A stretch of DNA of 64,000 nucleotides from Willaertia magna (lineage: Eukaryota; Heterolobosea; Eutetramitea; Acrasida; Naegleriidae). The DNA is taken from positions 32,014 to 96,013 of the forward strand of contig CADWAF010000257.1 in NCBI GenBank assembly GCA_902984215.1. The letters are read 5' to 3'. Numbering within the stretch: the first letter of the stretch is position 1; every line of letters begins with the position of its first letter. Position numbers and translations under genes: made by a program. The notes beneath the pieces were generated by a model. That model made no database searches. It saw only the letters and a program-made list of their open reading frames with translations, and was not told the DNA's origin. Shown piece after piece: positions 20,036 to 31,029 of this stretch.

Positions 20036-21421
20036 ATGAGTCAACCACAAGTACAAAAACCTCCAACTACCCAACAACAAGGCGTTCCTTATGTAGGAAG
20101 CAAAATCAGTTTAATTTCTAAAAGTGATATTCGTTATGAAGGTATTTTATATAATGTAGATACTGCTCAAAGTTCTGTAGCTTTAAGAGATGGTAAGTAA
20201 TTTTTTTACCTCTAAATTCTAACTAAAATGATCCTTCTTCTTTTAAACTTTTTAGTTAAAATGTTTGGTACCGAAGGAAGAAGACAAGGTGATCAAATCC
20301 CGCCATTAGATAAAATCTATCCATTCATTGTATTTAAAGGAAGTGATATTAAAGATCTAACTGTATGTGAAGCACCACCACAACAAAGATCACCACCAAA
20401 TGAAAACTTACAACAATCTCCTCAACAACAACAACAACAAACATTACCATATCCTCCAAATCAACCAAATTTAAATCCTAATGCACCACCTGTAGGTAAT
20501 ACTGGTTTCCCAATGATCCCTCCAAATATGAACCCATACACTCCATACAATCCTTATTTCTATCCTCCACAAATGGGTTATAATATGGGAATGGGATTTA
20601 TGGGAGTTCCTCCAAACATGCAACAACCACCAAAGACTACTCCTCAACAACAACAAGGAAACCAAAATATTCAACAACAACCACCTACCAGTATTCAACA
20701 ACAACAACAACCAACATTACAAAAACCAACAACAATTCAACCTACTTCTCCAACAAATATTTTACCACCAACAAATGTTTTAAATCAACAACAAGGTAAT
20801 CTTTCTCAACAACAAAATACAACACCTGTAATTAATGAACAAGAACAAAAACAACCAACAACAGTATTAGAAGATAAAACTAGTGAAGATAAAAAGACAG
20901 AAACAACTCAACCAACAAGTAATAAGAAAAAGCTTTCTTATGAAAATGATTTTGATTTCCAAAGTGCTTTACAAAGATTAGATAAAGGACAAATTGCTAA
21001 AGAGTATGAAGAAAAAGCAGCAGAATCAAAGAATGGAGAAATAAACCCACAAGTACAAAAAGGTTATGATAAAAACAATAGTTTCTTTGATACTATTAGT
21101 CGTGAAAGTGATGAAAAAAAGAATAGAAGAACAAAGCAAGAAAGACAAGATCAACAAAAATTAGATTTAGAAACATTTGGTGAAACTTTACCTAATTATA
21201 TGGGAGGAACTGGAGGAAGAGGTAGAGGTAGAGGTGGATCTAGAGGTGGAAGAGGAGGACAATCTTCTTATAGAGGTGGAAATACAGGAAGTAGAGGTGG
21301 AAATAGAGGAGGTGCTTCATCAGGTAGAGGACGAGGAAGAGGTGGATCTTCAAACACTATGACTTGGAAGAGAAATACTACCAATGGAACATCTACTAAC
21401 AATACTAATAATAATTATTAA
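20036..21421 (+). CDS. LSM14 / SCD6 (RAP55) mRNA decapping regulator
   Basis: The exons are 20036..20192 and 20256..21421, with a 63-nt intron. The start lies in exon 1, which carries the first half of the Lsm14-type Sm fold ([18 protein letters not shown]); the second half continues in exon 2 ([22 protein letters not shown]). A Pro/Gln/Asn-rich linker is followed by the FDF box ([12 protein letters not shown]), an FFD/TFG-like element ([15 protein letters not shown]), and a C-terminal RGG domain ([13 protein letters not shown]). This set is diagnostic of SCD6/LSM14, a P-body protein that binds DCP2/EDC partners and the helicase DDX6 to repress translation and promote decapping. Confidence 0.93.
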
Positions 21422-21496
21422 ATTTTTGATACAAACAACTAAGAATAATAAATTTACATAGAGGAAAACTACTCTAAGTATTTATAATTTACATTA

Positions 21497-22200
21497 TTAA
21501 TCAACATGTAACAAGCCTTTAGCAACTTCTTGACTTTTTTCTTTTCCCTCCAAAATTTCAATTAATTTTAATGCGAATGGAATAGCTGTTGCTGGTCCTT
21601 GACTTGTAACTATATTGTGATCAACTACAACGTGATGATTTTCCCAATTAATATGATTTGGCATTTGTTCTTTTAATGATGGATAACATGTAGCTTTAGT
21701 AATTCCTTCCAATAACCCATTCTTTGAAAATACAATTGCTGGAGATGCACAAATAGCTGCAGTTGTTTTACCAGAAAGTTTTTGTTTCTTTAATCTATCT
21801 AATAAGGTTTGATTTTCTGCAAATACTTTTGCTCCACCTAATCCACCAGGGAGAACAATAGCATCAAAGTCTTGATCACAAATTTGTTCCAGATGAGTAT
21901 CTGCTTCTAATTTTACTCCTCTAGATGCAACAATACCTAATGTTTTACGTTCATTGTCATCTTGTGAAACTTTGGCGACTGTAACTTCAATCTTAGCTCT
22001 TCTCAATGTATCAATAACATTGACAGCTTCCATCTCTTCCGATCCATTAGCAATACACACTAAATCAAATATTAATTAAACTATTGTAAAGCATTCCACC
22101 TACCCAAAGCTTTCTTTGACATTTTTTTAATAAGGTCTTCATAATGTTTAAGATGAATGGAGGAGGTTGTAAAGACTCTTAAGTAAGGAAAGACTTTCAT
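21497..22200 (-). CDS. DJ-1/PfpI family protein (PARK7-like)
   Basis: The exons are complement(join(21497..22059,22104..22200)), with a 44-nt intron. The core begins MSKKALVCIANGSEEMEAVNVIDTLRRA, with the conserved glutamate of DJ-1. The nucleophile elbow AAICASPAIV carries the redox-active cysteine (human Cys106 equivalent). An upstream in-frame ATG at 22200 adds 26 residues (start MKVFPYLRVFTTSSIHL) that look like a mitochondrial presequence; the alternative start is 22122. The family includes redox sensors and glyoxalase/deglycase-like enzymes. The C-terminal GPATAIPFALKLIEILEG matches DJ-1, and total length with the extension is 219 residues. Confidence 0.88.
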
Positions 22201-22284
22201 TTTGTTTTGAATTGTTGTTTAAAGAAATTAATACATGTTATTTGTTTCAATGAACTATTTACAATAATTTATTAAGAACGTTAT

Positions 22285-22575
22285 TTATGGTTCTGGTTTA
22301 CATTGACAAATATCACAACCATCTCTATTCTTTTCAAAACCAAATGGACAAAGAATTCTACATTGAATATTAGGACATTTAATACATTTACAAAGTTTAC
22401 AACCGTATCTATTTCTTTTAAATCCAAATTTACAACGAAGTGGACATAAGAATGGTTTTCTACAATGACTGACTGCATGTCTTTTCTTTCTTCTTCCTTC
22501 AACGTTAGAGGAGAGAATAAACAATGAAGCACATAATAATGCAATAAACAAAAACAATACACAATATCTTTTCAT
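22285..22575 (-). CDS. Small secreted protein with two antistasin-like Cys-rich repeats
   Basis: This is a 96-residue protein using the ATG at 22575. An N-terminal signal peptide (RYCVLFLFIALLCASLFIL) is followed by a basic RRKKRH stretch. Two tandem cysteine repeats then share the pattern C..P..C.L.C.FGF.RNR.GC..C.C (about residues 37-63 and 66-92). This spacing resembles antistasin-type domains, small disulfide folds often found in protease inhibitors and matrix proteins. The basic cluster just after the signal could be a maturation site. A function as an inhibitor is only an analogy, and other small disulfide-rich folds remain possible. Confidence 0.72.
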   Translation of the reverse strand: MKRYCVLFLFIALLCASLFILSSNVEGRRKKRHAVSHCRKPFLCPLRCKFGFKRNRYGCKLCKCIKCPNIQCRILCPFGFEKNRDGCDICQCKPEP

Positions 22576-22671
22576 TTCTTTTTTTTTTTCCAAAATGAAG
22601 TTTAACTGGATGAGTTTAAATACTGTAAATTTTATCCTATAGTTCTTTTAAGTCTCTTTTAATTCGTAGAA

Positions 22672-22791
22672 ATGAAAGTGACAAAGATTTTTATTGCTAT
22701 CTTAATTTTTATTTCTTTTCCTCCTTTTAGAAAAAGACTAATTAAATTTATCATTTGTTTAATCCAATATGTTAAATATTGTAAATTATAA
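22672..22791 (+). CDS. Possible 39-residue hydrophobic/cationic small ORF
   Basis: ATG to TAA encodes a hydrophobic N-terminus resembling a signal peptide (MKVTKIFIAILIFISF), then an aromatic and lysine-rich tail ending VKYCKL. It sits in the 5' spacer of the TRAPPC5-like gene, opposite the secreted Cys-rich gene. It could equally be leader sequence that is open by chance in an A/T-rich spacer. Confidence 0.25.
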   Translation: MKVTKIFIAILIFISFPPFRKRLIKFIICLIQYVKYCKL

Positions 22792-22821
22792 TAAAATTTG
22801 TAAAAAAATTAAAAAAAAAAA

Positions 22822-23694
22822 ATGAGCTCAACACCAAACACTAATTTCCCTCCTTCCACTTCATCTTCCAATATTCATAATCCATCGGTATTTGTGACAT
22901 CATCACCTAATCTAACACCAAATACTAATAGTTTTTCTCAATTATATAATACTAATTCACCTATAACTACAGTTCCTTCACCAACAACAACAATTAAAGA
23001 TCATACTCCGAATATTTTAGATCAAAATTTAAATAGACAAAAAAAAGAAGTTAGTGAAAGTGCATTTTCTTTTTTATTTGCTGAAGTTGTACAATATTGT
23101 CAATCACGTGTTAATGCAGCATATGAATTAGAACAAAAGTATGTTTTATTATTTAAAATTAAATATTTAAAATTAAAAGACTTTCTGATATGGGATATCC
23201 AATTGGTCAAAGATTATTAGAATTAAGTGTTTTAAGAGATAAAAATTCAAAACGTGAAATTAAATTAACTAATATGTTAGGATTTATTGGAAATACTCTT
23301 TGGAAATCTTTATATGGTAGACCAGTTAGTACAATTGAAAAGGCAACTGATTCTCAACATCGATGTAAGTTTTAATTATCTATTTCATATATTATTTATC
23401 AATTTAAAAGATATGATTTATGAAAAGGAATGTTTAGAAACTAAATATATTTCACCACCAAAAGATTTAACTGTACATTGTAGTTATTTTAGTGCTGGTG
23501 TTATTAAAGGAGCATTAACAGCTGCTGATTTTGTAAGTAATTTTTAATTATTTTTATTATTATAATAATATTATTATAATTTTTAAAATTAATAGAAAGC
23601 AGATGTTAGAGTTGCAATGACACCTGAAAGAGATTATACAGTTTTTATTATAGATTTTGATGATTATGTAATTCAAAGAGAACAATCTCAATAA
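22822..23694 (+). CDS. TRAPPC5: TRAPP complex subunit 5 (Trs31 homologue)
   Basis: Four exons, 22822..23138, 23180..23364, 23411..23532 and 23596..23694, join in phase across introns of 41, 46 and 63 nt. After a Ser/Thr/Asn/Pro-rich N-terminal extension of about 75 residues, the Bet3-like core appears: SAFSFLFAEVVQYCQSRV, LSDMGYPIGQRLLEL, FIGNTLWKSLYGR, then the C-terminal YFSAGVIKGALTAADF and MTPERDYTVFII. These blocks match TRAPPC5/Trs31, a structural subunit of the TRAPP Rab1/Ypt1 exchange complexes at the Golgi. The extension is unusual for the family. The gene ends 8 bp from the stop of the convergent dynamin-like gene. Confidence 0.92.
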
Positions 23695-23702
23695 TAAATT
23701 TA

Positions 23703-26027
23703 TTATTCTGTATTACTTTCAATAATTTGCATTTCACAACATAAATTACAAATATCTTTTGCTCTTTCCAATGCATTACTATTCATATATTGTGAATAAT
23801 AAGATAGATTAGAATGTTTTTGTTGGATCTTTTCAAAAATATATTGGATATGATTAATGTAGGTGATTTGCATTTGTTTATCATCTCTTAATGTATTTAA
23901 TATTTCTTCTAATTGTTTTAAATTACCTACATTTAATTTATCTATTGTAATAGTTTTATCATTTAATTGATTTCTAATTTCATTTGGACAACCAATCATA
24001 AATACATGTGATGCTGTAGGTAAAGGTAGATATTTAAAATTTCTACCTATACTACAACCTAATTCAAAGTAACTATATTCTGGTGTTTTAATTGTATCTA
24101 TCTTATTAATTACAAAAAATAGTTTATCATAGATTGATGTACCAAAATATTGTGCTTTTGATAATGTTACATTGTTATTATTATCACCATTACTTTTGAC
24201 AAGTGATGTTGCAGTTGACCAAATAGATTTAACATTATTTTCTAATATACTATAGCATCCAGTTAATAATGTAGATAATAATACTTTACTAACTGTACCA
24301 ACCAATCCAGCACCACCACCATTATTACTATTCATTCCATTATTATTTAATTTATTATTTAAATTCTTTGATTCAAATTGTGATATTAACAATTGTTCAT
24401 GTACTTGATTGTATAATTTATTTCTAGTTTCATTATCTAAAACTGTTAATTGTAACATGTATAAAGCATTACCAATAGATAATAAATGTGCTGGACTTAA
24501 TAAAAATAGAACTAATCCAGATTGTTTATAAAAGAATTCTAATAATTCAATTGTTGCTTTAAATTTATCTAAATCTAAATGTATTGATCCATTAAATCCA
24601 GGTGTATCAATAAATATTAAATCTTGAACTAAAAATCTATTTTTATTACATTCTTCTAATTCATTATGAATTTTATCTATTTCTTCATTTAAATGTTTCT
24701 TTTCTTGTAAAATTGATTTATTATTTAATAAATCTGAATGAATTACTTGCCAATCATTTTCTTTATTTTCTTTAGTTATTCTATTATTATTATTCGTTAT
24801 TTTATTTAATGTTGAATTATTGTTGGTTTGATTTGTTGTTAATTTTGGTACAATGGTAGTTGGTAGTTTTTTCTTTTTTATTGTTTCTGTAGTAATACCC
24901 ATATAATTATAATTAATATTATTACTTATATTATTGGTATTATTTTGTATATTGTTGTTTGTTTGTTGTTGTGATGGTGGTGTATTATTGGTTTTATTAT
25001 TTGTAATTGTGGTTGGTTGACTATTATTTAATTTGTCATTCTTTGTAATATTTTTGTTAATTAAATTATTATTATACATATTATTATTATTTATATCATT
25101 CTTTGTTGTTGTAATATTATTATTTATATCATTCTTTGTTATATTTGTGTTATTATACATGTCATCTAAATCACTAAATAAATTATTACTATTTTTATTA
25201 GTTGTTGTATTGAGATCATTGTAATATAATAAATCGTCATCATCATCATCATTTAATAAATTATTCTTTTCATTATTATATACAACTACATGTTTATCTA
25301 ACCAAGTATCCAAATCAATTGATTGATCTTTTATTTCTTCTTGTTGTACAATTGTTTTATTAACTTCTTTCTTTTTATTATTCAATAAATTATCATTGTT
25401 TAAAAGATTATTAAATTGTTGTTCTAATTCAGTTCCTTTTATAAATCTTTCATTTACAACAATTGATTTAATTAATTCATGATATTTTAAAAATACATCT
25501 CTCATATTACTTTCATAAATTTGAGAATATCTTTTAGTTTTATCACTTGGTTTTAATTCATAAAATACAATATTCTTTCTGTCATCTGTCTCTAATCTAT
25601 CAACTGATTTTGTTAACCATTGATTTAAATTTAAATTATTTTTATTTAAATTTTTATACATTTGATTTAAATTATTTCTATATTTAGATTCTCCAACATA
25701 TTGCATAAATTCATATTCATTTATACATTCAACTATTGTAAATTGTGTATCAATTGCATTTACACCTGTTTCTCTTATTCCTAAATTAGAAAATAGATAA
25801 TTAATAAATGATGATTTACCAGATGATTGATCTCCTAATATTGTTACAATTGTTTTAGTTAATGGTGTTTTAGTAAAATCTAATTGATAACTATCTTTAG
25901 CTATATCTACTAATTCACTTAATTTCCATTGTAATGTATTTTTATTAATTATATATTGTTCTTTTATTTTATTATTTGAAGTAGTAAGTGTTGGAATATA
26001 TCCAGCTATATTATTTAAATAATACAT
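23703..26027 (-). CDS. Dynamin-like large GTPase with Asn-rich insert
   Basis: This is a 774-residue intronless protein, taking the ATG at 26027. GTPase motifs are the P-loop GDQSSGKSS, the G3 DTPGFNG and the G4 NKID, with a downstream ELGCSIGRNFKYLPLP block of the kind seen in dynamin-superfamily or EHD-like proteins. Between the P-loop and G3 sits an insert of about 300 residues. It is dominated by Asn, Asp and Thr homopolymers and repeated KNDINNN units, encoded by ATT/TTA microsatellite-like DNA at about 24780-25260. Neither middle/GED nor EH domains are obvious, so the membrane target is unclear. The insert probably loops out of the GTPase fold. Confidence 0.8.
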   Translation of the reverse strand: MYYLNNIAGYIPTLTTSNNKIKEQYIINKNTLQWKLSELVDIAKDSYQLDFTKTPLTKTIVTILGDQSSGKSSFINYLFSNLGIRETGVNAIDTQFTIVECINEYEFMQYVGESKYRNNLNQMYKNLNKNNLNLNQWLTKSVDRLETDDRKNIVFYELKPSDKTKRYSQIYESNMRDVFLKYHELIKSIVVNERFIKGTELEQQFNNLLNNDNLLNNKKKEVNKTIVQQEEIKDQSIDLDTWLDKHVVVYNNEKNNLLNDDDDDDLLYYNDLNTTTNKNSNNLFSDLDDMYNNTNITKNDINNNITTTKNDINNNNMYNNNLINKNITKNDKLNNSQPTTITNNKTNNTPPSQQQTNNNIQNNTNNISNNINYNYMGITTETIKKKKLPTTIVPKLTTNQTNNNSTLNKITNNNNRITKENKENDWQVIHSDLLNNKSILQEKKHLNEEIDKIHNELEECNKNRFLVQDLIFIDTPGFNGSIHLDLDKFKATIELLEFFYKQSGLVLFLLSPAHLLSIGNALYMLQLTVLDNETRNKLYNQVHEQLLISQFESKNLNNKLNNNGMNSNNGGGAGLVGTVSKVLLSTLLTGCYSILENNVKSIWSTATSLVKSNGDNNNNVTLSKAQYFGTSIYDKLFFVINKIDTIKTPEYSYFELGCSIGRNFKYLPLPTASHVFMIGCPNEIRNQLNDKTITIDKLNVGNLKQLEEILNTLRDDKQMQITYINHIQYIFEKIQQKHSNLSYYSQYMNSNALERAKDICNLCCEMQIIESNTE

Positions 26028-26197
26028 ATTCCGATAATAATAATAACACAGCAATCACAACAGTCAAGGAAAGATTATAATAGTTCAAACTTGAATAATT
26101 TTTTTTAAAAAATATTGAAAATCAAATGTAAGGTTATTTTTAAATGGCAAGAAAGGAGAAGTGAATGTTACATTAATTGGAAAATAGTTAGATCTAT

Positions 26198-27379
26198 TTA
26201 ATCATTTCTCTTTCTCTTTTTTAAACACGCAGTATTATTTTCTGGATGATTAATAATGAAAATAATATCTACAAGTTGATTATTTTGTAATTTTTGACAC
26301 AATTGTAATACATTTTCTTCCTCCAAATTAATTTCATAATTACTACTAGCTATTAATATTTTAGATTCTAAGGGTAAAGGATAAATATATTTATATTGTT
26401 GTTTTTTAAAATTTAATTGAGTAAAATTATCAAAATTATCTTCAACACATTTAAGTTCACAAAAATCATCAAAATAATAAGAAAATCCACTAACATAAAT
26501 AACATTATCTTTTTTAAGAAATGAATAGCTGTTAAATGATGTATAAATTTCAGTGTCATTGTCTAGAGGGGTGTTAAAATTAATTTTTGTAAAAGTGTTT
26601 ATAAAAGCTCTGTTTCCAACACCAATTTGACCTTCTTCATTAAATCCAGTTCCATATAATTCATAACTTTCTGACATTAAAAAAGAACTTGCTATATCTG
26701 CATATATTTTAATAACTTTGAACGATAAATCAACTTTAGTAAACTCAAAGGTTTCTTTACTGTTTAGTCCTAATTGACCGAACATATTTGAACCAGTTGT
26801 ATAAATATCTCCATAAATATCTAGTAATATGGAATGATTATTTCCACATTTAATATCTTTTACTTTTTTTTCATTAATCATTGTAATATTTTTACATTCT
26901 TTAACATTCTTTGGTAATCCTAGTTGACCCTCTAAATTAATACCTAATCCATATATTACATTTTCTGTAGATAAAATAAATAAATGTTTCCATCCACATT
27001 TCATTGTTTTGATTTGTTTATTAAAATCAAATTCATTTAATTTTGTAAATTTTTTTGTTTTAAAACAACCAAATCTACCAGTGAAATAAAATTCATTTAA
27101 ATTATTTATAATAATTGTGTGTCCTTCACCGCATTCTAAAAATTTAATATTTCCAAAAGGAATGTAATCAATTTTAGTAATTTTATTAATAATTGTGTCG
27201 ATACCACTTTGATTATAAGCATTAGATCCGTTTACGTACACTTCATTATTAAATGTGACGATTACAAAATGATAACTTCCGTATTTAATAAATTTAATTT
27301 TTTGTCCACTCAGTATTGTTAAGTCAATAATAGAGGTGTTACTTTCAGCATTCCTTGGTGTAATGTTAACAATTTGCAT
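26198..27379 (-). CDS. RCC1-repeat beta-propeller protein
   Basis: This is a 393-residue protein starting at the ATG at 27379. It contains about six RCC1-type blades with the usual x-G-x-N-x-x-G-Q-x-G turn: GSNAYNQSG, GLGINLEGQLG, TTGSNMFGQLG and GTGFNEEGQIG. The intervening strands carry the familiar CGWKHLFIL and CGNNHSILL phrases. There is no kinase, FYVE or BTB partner domain. The propeller probably serves as a protein-protein platform; RCC1-type Ran exchange activity is not implied. The C-terminal 60 residues are less regular and end in a lysine-rich tail. Confidence 0.85.
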   Translation of the reverse strand: MQIVNITPRNAESNTSIIDLTILSGQKIKFIKYGSYHFVIVTFNNEVYVNGSNAYNQSGIDTIINKITKIDYIPFGNIKFLECGEGHTIIINNLNEFYFTGRFGCFKTKKFTKLNEFDFNKQIKTMKCGWKHLFILSTENVIYGLGINLEGQLGLPKNVKECKNITMINEKKVKDIKCGNNHSILLDIYGDIYTTGSNMFGQLGLNSKETFEFTKVDLSFKVIKIYADIASSFLMSESYELYGTGFNEEGQIGVGNRAFINTFTKINFNTPLDNDTEIYTSFNSYSFLKKDNVIYVSGFSYYFDDFCELKCVEDNFDNFTQLNFKKQQYKYIYPLPLESKILIASSNYEINLEEENVLQLCQKLQNNQLVDIIFIINHPENNTACLKKRKRND

Positions 27380-27481
27380 TTTTTTTGTCTTAATTTTTGT
27401 CAACTCTGTGTTGTAAACCGGTGCACAAATTAATTTATCAAGAATAGCACTAGTTTTTATAATGCTAAGGAATTTTAGATC

Positions 27482-28073
27482 TTACAATTCTATTTCTTTA
27501 ATTTTCTTTCTTTGAGGTTCATCCTCATTATCCTCGTCGTCTTCGCTATCCTCCTCACTTTCCTCTAATCTCTTTTTACAACTCTTAATATATTCAGCCA
27601 TCTTTTCCACATTTCGATATTTCAAATACAAATCCAATCCAAAATAAATTTCCTCTTCAGTCAAACCTTTACAACTCGAAATCTTTGTTACTAAGTAACT
27701 TAAACTGGTCAATAGCTTTCTATTCATTCTTGGATGTGGAGTTTTAGAGAGTTTTATTAAACGTTTCCAACATCTCCGAGACCAAAAAGAAAAGGCTTGA
27801 TAATGTGAAGCTGTATTCTTGTTTAATTTAAAGGTAGAAACAAGTTTGGCCTTGAATACTTCTCCATTTCCATGAACAAACTTGATTAGACTTTCTTATT
27901 CAATATTAAATATTTAAATATTTCTATGAATACTCACTTTCTGGAGCACTTTTATCCTCAAAATTTGCATCACCTGTCTCAATCATGTTATCAATAATTT
28001 TTCTAGTTTGAATTAAAGCTTCAGTAAAGTTAAAATTCTTCTTTACAATAGAATTATCACTCTCTTGTTCCAT
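27482..28073 (-). CDS. Small basic/acidic protein, possibly RNase MRP subunit RMP1-like
   Basis: The exons are complement(join(27482..27894,27938..28073)), with a 43-nt intron, encoding 182 residues. The central segment NKNTASHYQAFSFWSRRCWKRLIKLSK resembles the hallmark of RMP1/NEPRO proteins, in which an N-x-N-Q-H-x..W-W-x patch contacts RNase MRP RNA. The C-terminus has an acidic run (EESEEDSEDDEDNEDE) followed by a basic RKKIK nuclear-type signal. The match is short and made by eye, so the assignment is tentative. The coding region abuts the A/T island beginning at about 28.07 kb. Confidence 0.55.
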
Positions 28074-30560
28074 TATTTAAAAAAGCCCCAAACAAGTCTC
28101 TTAATATTTTTTTTGAATTAAAAAAACTGGCAATTTTATAAAAAATAAATAAACTAAGGCCGTAAAAATTGTATTTAATTTTTTATAATTTTATTTTCTT
28201 AAATAAAAATAAATAATTTGTTTACAAAATTATTTTTTTATTTATTTTATACAAATTATAAAAATTATATATTTTATTTTAATTTATTTTATAATTAATT
28301 TAATTTTTATTATTTGATAACATAAAATTAAATAAAAAATATTATCTTAAAAAATTATAAAAGTTTAAAATTTTAAAAAAATTATTAATTTTTATATTAT
28401 TTTTTTAAATATTACTATATAAATTATTATTTTTTATTAATAATAAAATCTTGTTTTTTATATATTAAAATATTTTAATTTTTTATAAACAACTAAAATA
28501 AATAATAAAATAATTTATAATAGAATTTAATTTTAGATTATTAATATTTTATTAAATATAATTTAATAATTTAATAGTTTATTAAAAATTTTATTGTATA
28601 CAAAAAATATAAATTAAATTAATAAAAATTGTTTTATTTTTTGTGTTTATAATTATTAATTAATATATCAATAAAATTTAAAATATAATCATTAATTTCA
28701 ATTTTTTAATTTTAAATTATTTTAAACAATTTTATTTTCAAAGTTTTTTTTTAAAATTTATAAATTTGATTTTTTTTAAAATTAATTTTATATTTATTAA
28801 TATAAATATAAATTAATAAATTAATATTTTCATTATGTTGAGTAGATAATTTATATTTATATTTATTTACATCTTTTAACAATATTAAAATAAATCTTTT
28901 AAAAAATTAAATTTGTCTAAATCTTTTTATAAATTTAAAAAATAATTTATAAATTTAAAATCTTTTTATATTTATTTTTTATATTTTTTAAATTTGTCAT
29001 TTCTTTATTTTTACTGTTATTTATTATATAAATATAATTTTTATTTTCAATTTTTTCTATTAAATTAATAGTTATTTATTAAATAATTAATTTCTTCTAT
29101 ATCTCTACAATATTTTTATTTAATAATCTATTAAAATCTATTTTTGTAAATAATAAATTATTATTTTTATTATAATTAAAAGATATTTTAATAATAAAAT
29201 TTATGATTTCTATTTTAATAAAATAAATATAAAATTAATTATTATTATAATTTTTTATTATTTTTATTTATTATTTTTATAGCTTTTAAAAATATAATTT
29301 ATTTTTTACTAAATTCTTTACATTTTGATTTTATAAATTTTTTAATTAACTTAATTTTATAATTAAAATTTATTAATTTTTTATAATTTAATAACTTATT
29401 TACAATAATAATTTTTATCTTATTATTTTAATTATAACTATAACTATATAACTTTATTTTAAATATAATATTATTTTTTTTTAACTTTTTTATTATAATT
29501 ATTTAACCAATTTAAAAATTTTTTAATTATTTATCTTTCTATTTAATTTAAACTATCTATAAAATTATCATTATTATTTTTAATTTTCTTTAAAATATAT
29601 ATTTTATAATAAATATAACTTAAAATTGAATTAAAAATTAATATATTTTTATTAACACATCTTTTATAACTCTATATAAAATCTAAAGAAATATAAATTA
29701 AAATATTATTAAAACTTAAATAAAAAAATATTAATTATTATATTTTTAAAATAAAATAATTATAAAATATTAAAGATTTAAATATATTATATTTTAATTT
29801 ATTTATTTATTTATTTTATTAAATTATTTTTAATATTAATTTTATAAATTTTTAATATTAATTTATAAATAAATATAATATTTATAAAAAATTATTTTAG
29901 TAATTTTATATAAAATTTAAAAATTTAAAAAATTTTAAATATTCAAAATAATTTATATTTATTAATCTATAATTTATTGTTAATTATTTTTTATAATGAT
30001 AAATATTAGATAATAAATAAAAATTAAATATTTAATTATAATTTTTATAAAATAATTTTAAATAAAAAAATATATTTTCTTGATTAAATTTATTTAAAAT
30101 TAATTTATTATTATATTTTTTACAATTATAATTAATTGTATTAAAAAAGTAATTAATAAAATGTTTGAAATTTATAATATAATTTTTTAAATAATTAGAA
30201 ATTTTTTTGAATTAAAAAAATATTTTGTTTAATAAATAAAAAATAAATATTTATATTTCTAAAAAAATTAAAAAATTATTTACAAATTATATATTTATTT
30301 TTTATATAATATCTGGTAATAATTATTTATTTAAATATTATCACATGTTACAAATGGATTTAATTAAATTTTTATATTTGGGAATTAATGATAATATTTA
30401 TGATTTAGATTAAATGAAATTAAAGAAATTATTAAATGAAAGTTTTATCTCTTTTATGTTTAAAAAATAAAATACATAATTACATTACATTTCTTTTACA
30501 AAAACCATTTTATTTAAGTAATTTGTTTATATTCTTTTAAATTATCTTTTTTTTTTGAAA
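28074..30560. other. A/T island 1: gene-free, near-pure A/T sequence
   Basis: About 2.5 kb without any credible ORF on either strand. By eye G and C together make up only about 5% of bases in sampled lines, and some 60-base lines (for example 29221) have none, far below the neighbouring spacers. The sequence mixes TTTAAA, ATTATT and TTATTTA words without an obvious long tandem period or strand bias. Candidate roles are replication origin, centromere- or scaffold-like DNA, or decayed intergenic sequence. Confidence 0.8.
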
Positions 30561-30604
30561 ACCAGTTTATTTAAATCTTTATATTCAATGCCATAAAAAA
30601 GCTG

Positions 30605-30898
30605 GTTATTGTAAGGGGAGAGGAAACAAACAGTTCATCCCTTCCTCTGGAAGGAAATGAAATATACAATAACTTTGTCGCAAATGAGAAGTACACAAAT
30701 CGAATCGTTGCGGATAGTTGTGAGGCTCTTCTTATTCTTAGAGCTGTTCCTCTTATTATAAATAACAGATTTTTTGAAAATGGTAAGTAAAATAACAACA
30801 ATACACTGTTAATTGTTTTTTAATAAATAGTGCCGCTGTCAGATTAAATCAAGGTGGAGGACTTTTACAAACCAATTATTTTATGAATAATTTATTGA
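30605..30898 (+). pseudogene. Fragment of a beta-helix kinase gene, inverted relative to 0-2.3 kb copy
   Basis: This fragment is close to a reverse-complement copy of about 425-717. It covers the end of one exon (beta-helix rungs VIVRGEETN..., LEGNEIYNN, NNRFFEN), the intact 44-nt-type intron with GTAAGT and a TAG acceptor, and the start of the next exon (AVRLNQGGGLLQTN). Several codon differences exist but no stop in the exon part. Sequence similarity ends abruptly on both sides and there is no kinase domain nearby. Retention of the intron shows a DNA-level copy, not retroposition. It could also descend from a paralogue. Confidence 0.8.
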
Positions 30899-31029
30899 CA
30901 CTTTTGTAAAGTTTGTAAAATTTATTAAAATAATGTTCCAACCAAGTTCCCATGCCTTTGCAAAGAAAGAACGTTTGCTGGAAGTTTGCAAAATAAAATA
31001 TAAATTTGGTAAAATATAAATTTATTTTT

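Noticed and set aside
28074..30560. Mitochondrial insertion (NUMT) as the source of A/T island 1
   Set aside because: No mitochondrial coding or RNA sequence is recognisable and the composition is far more A/T-rich than expected of genes.
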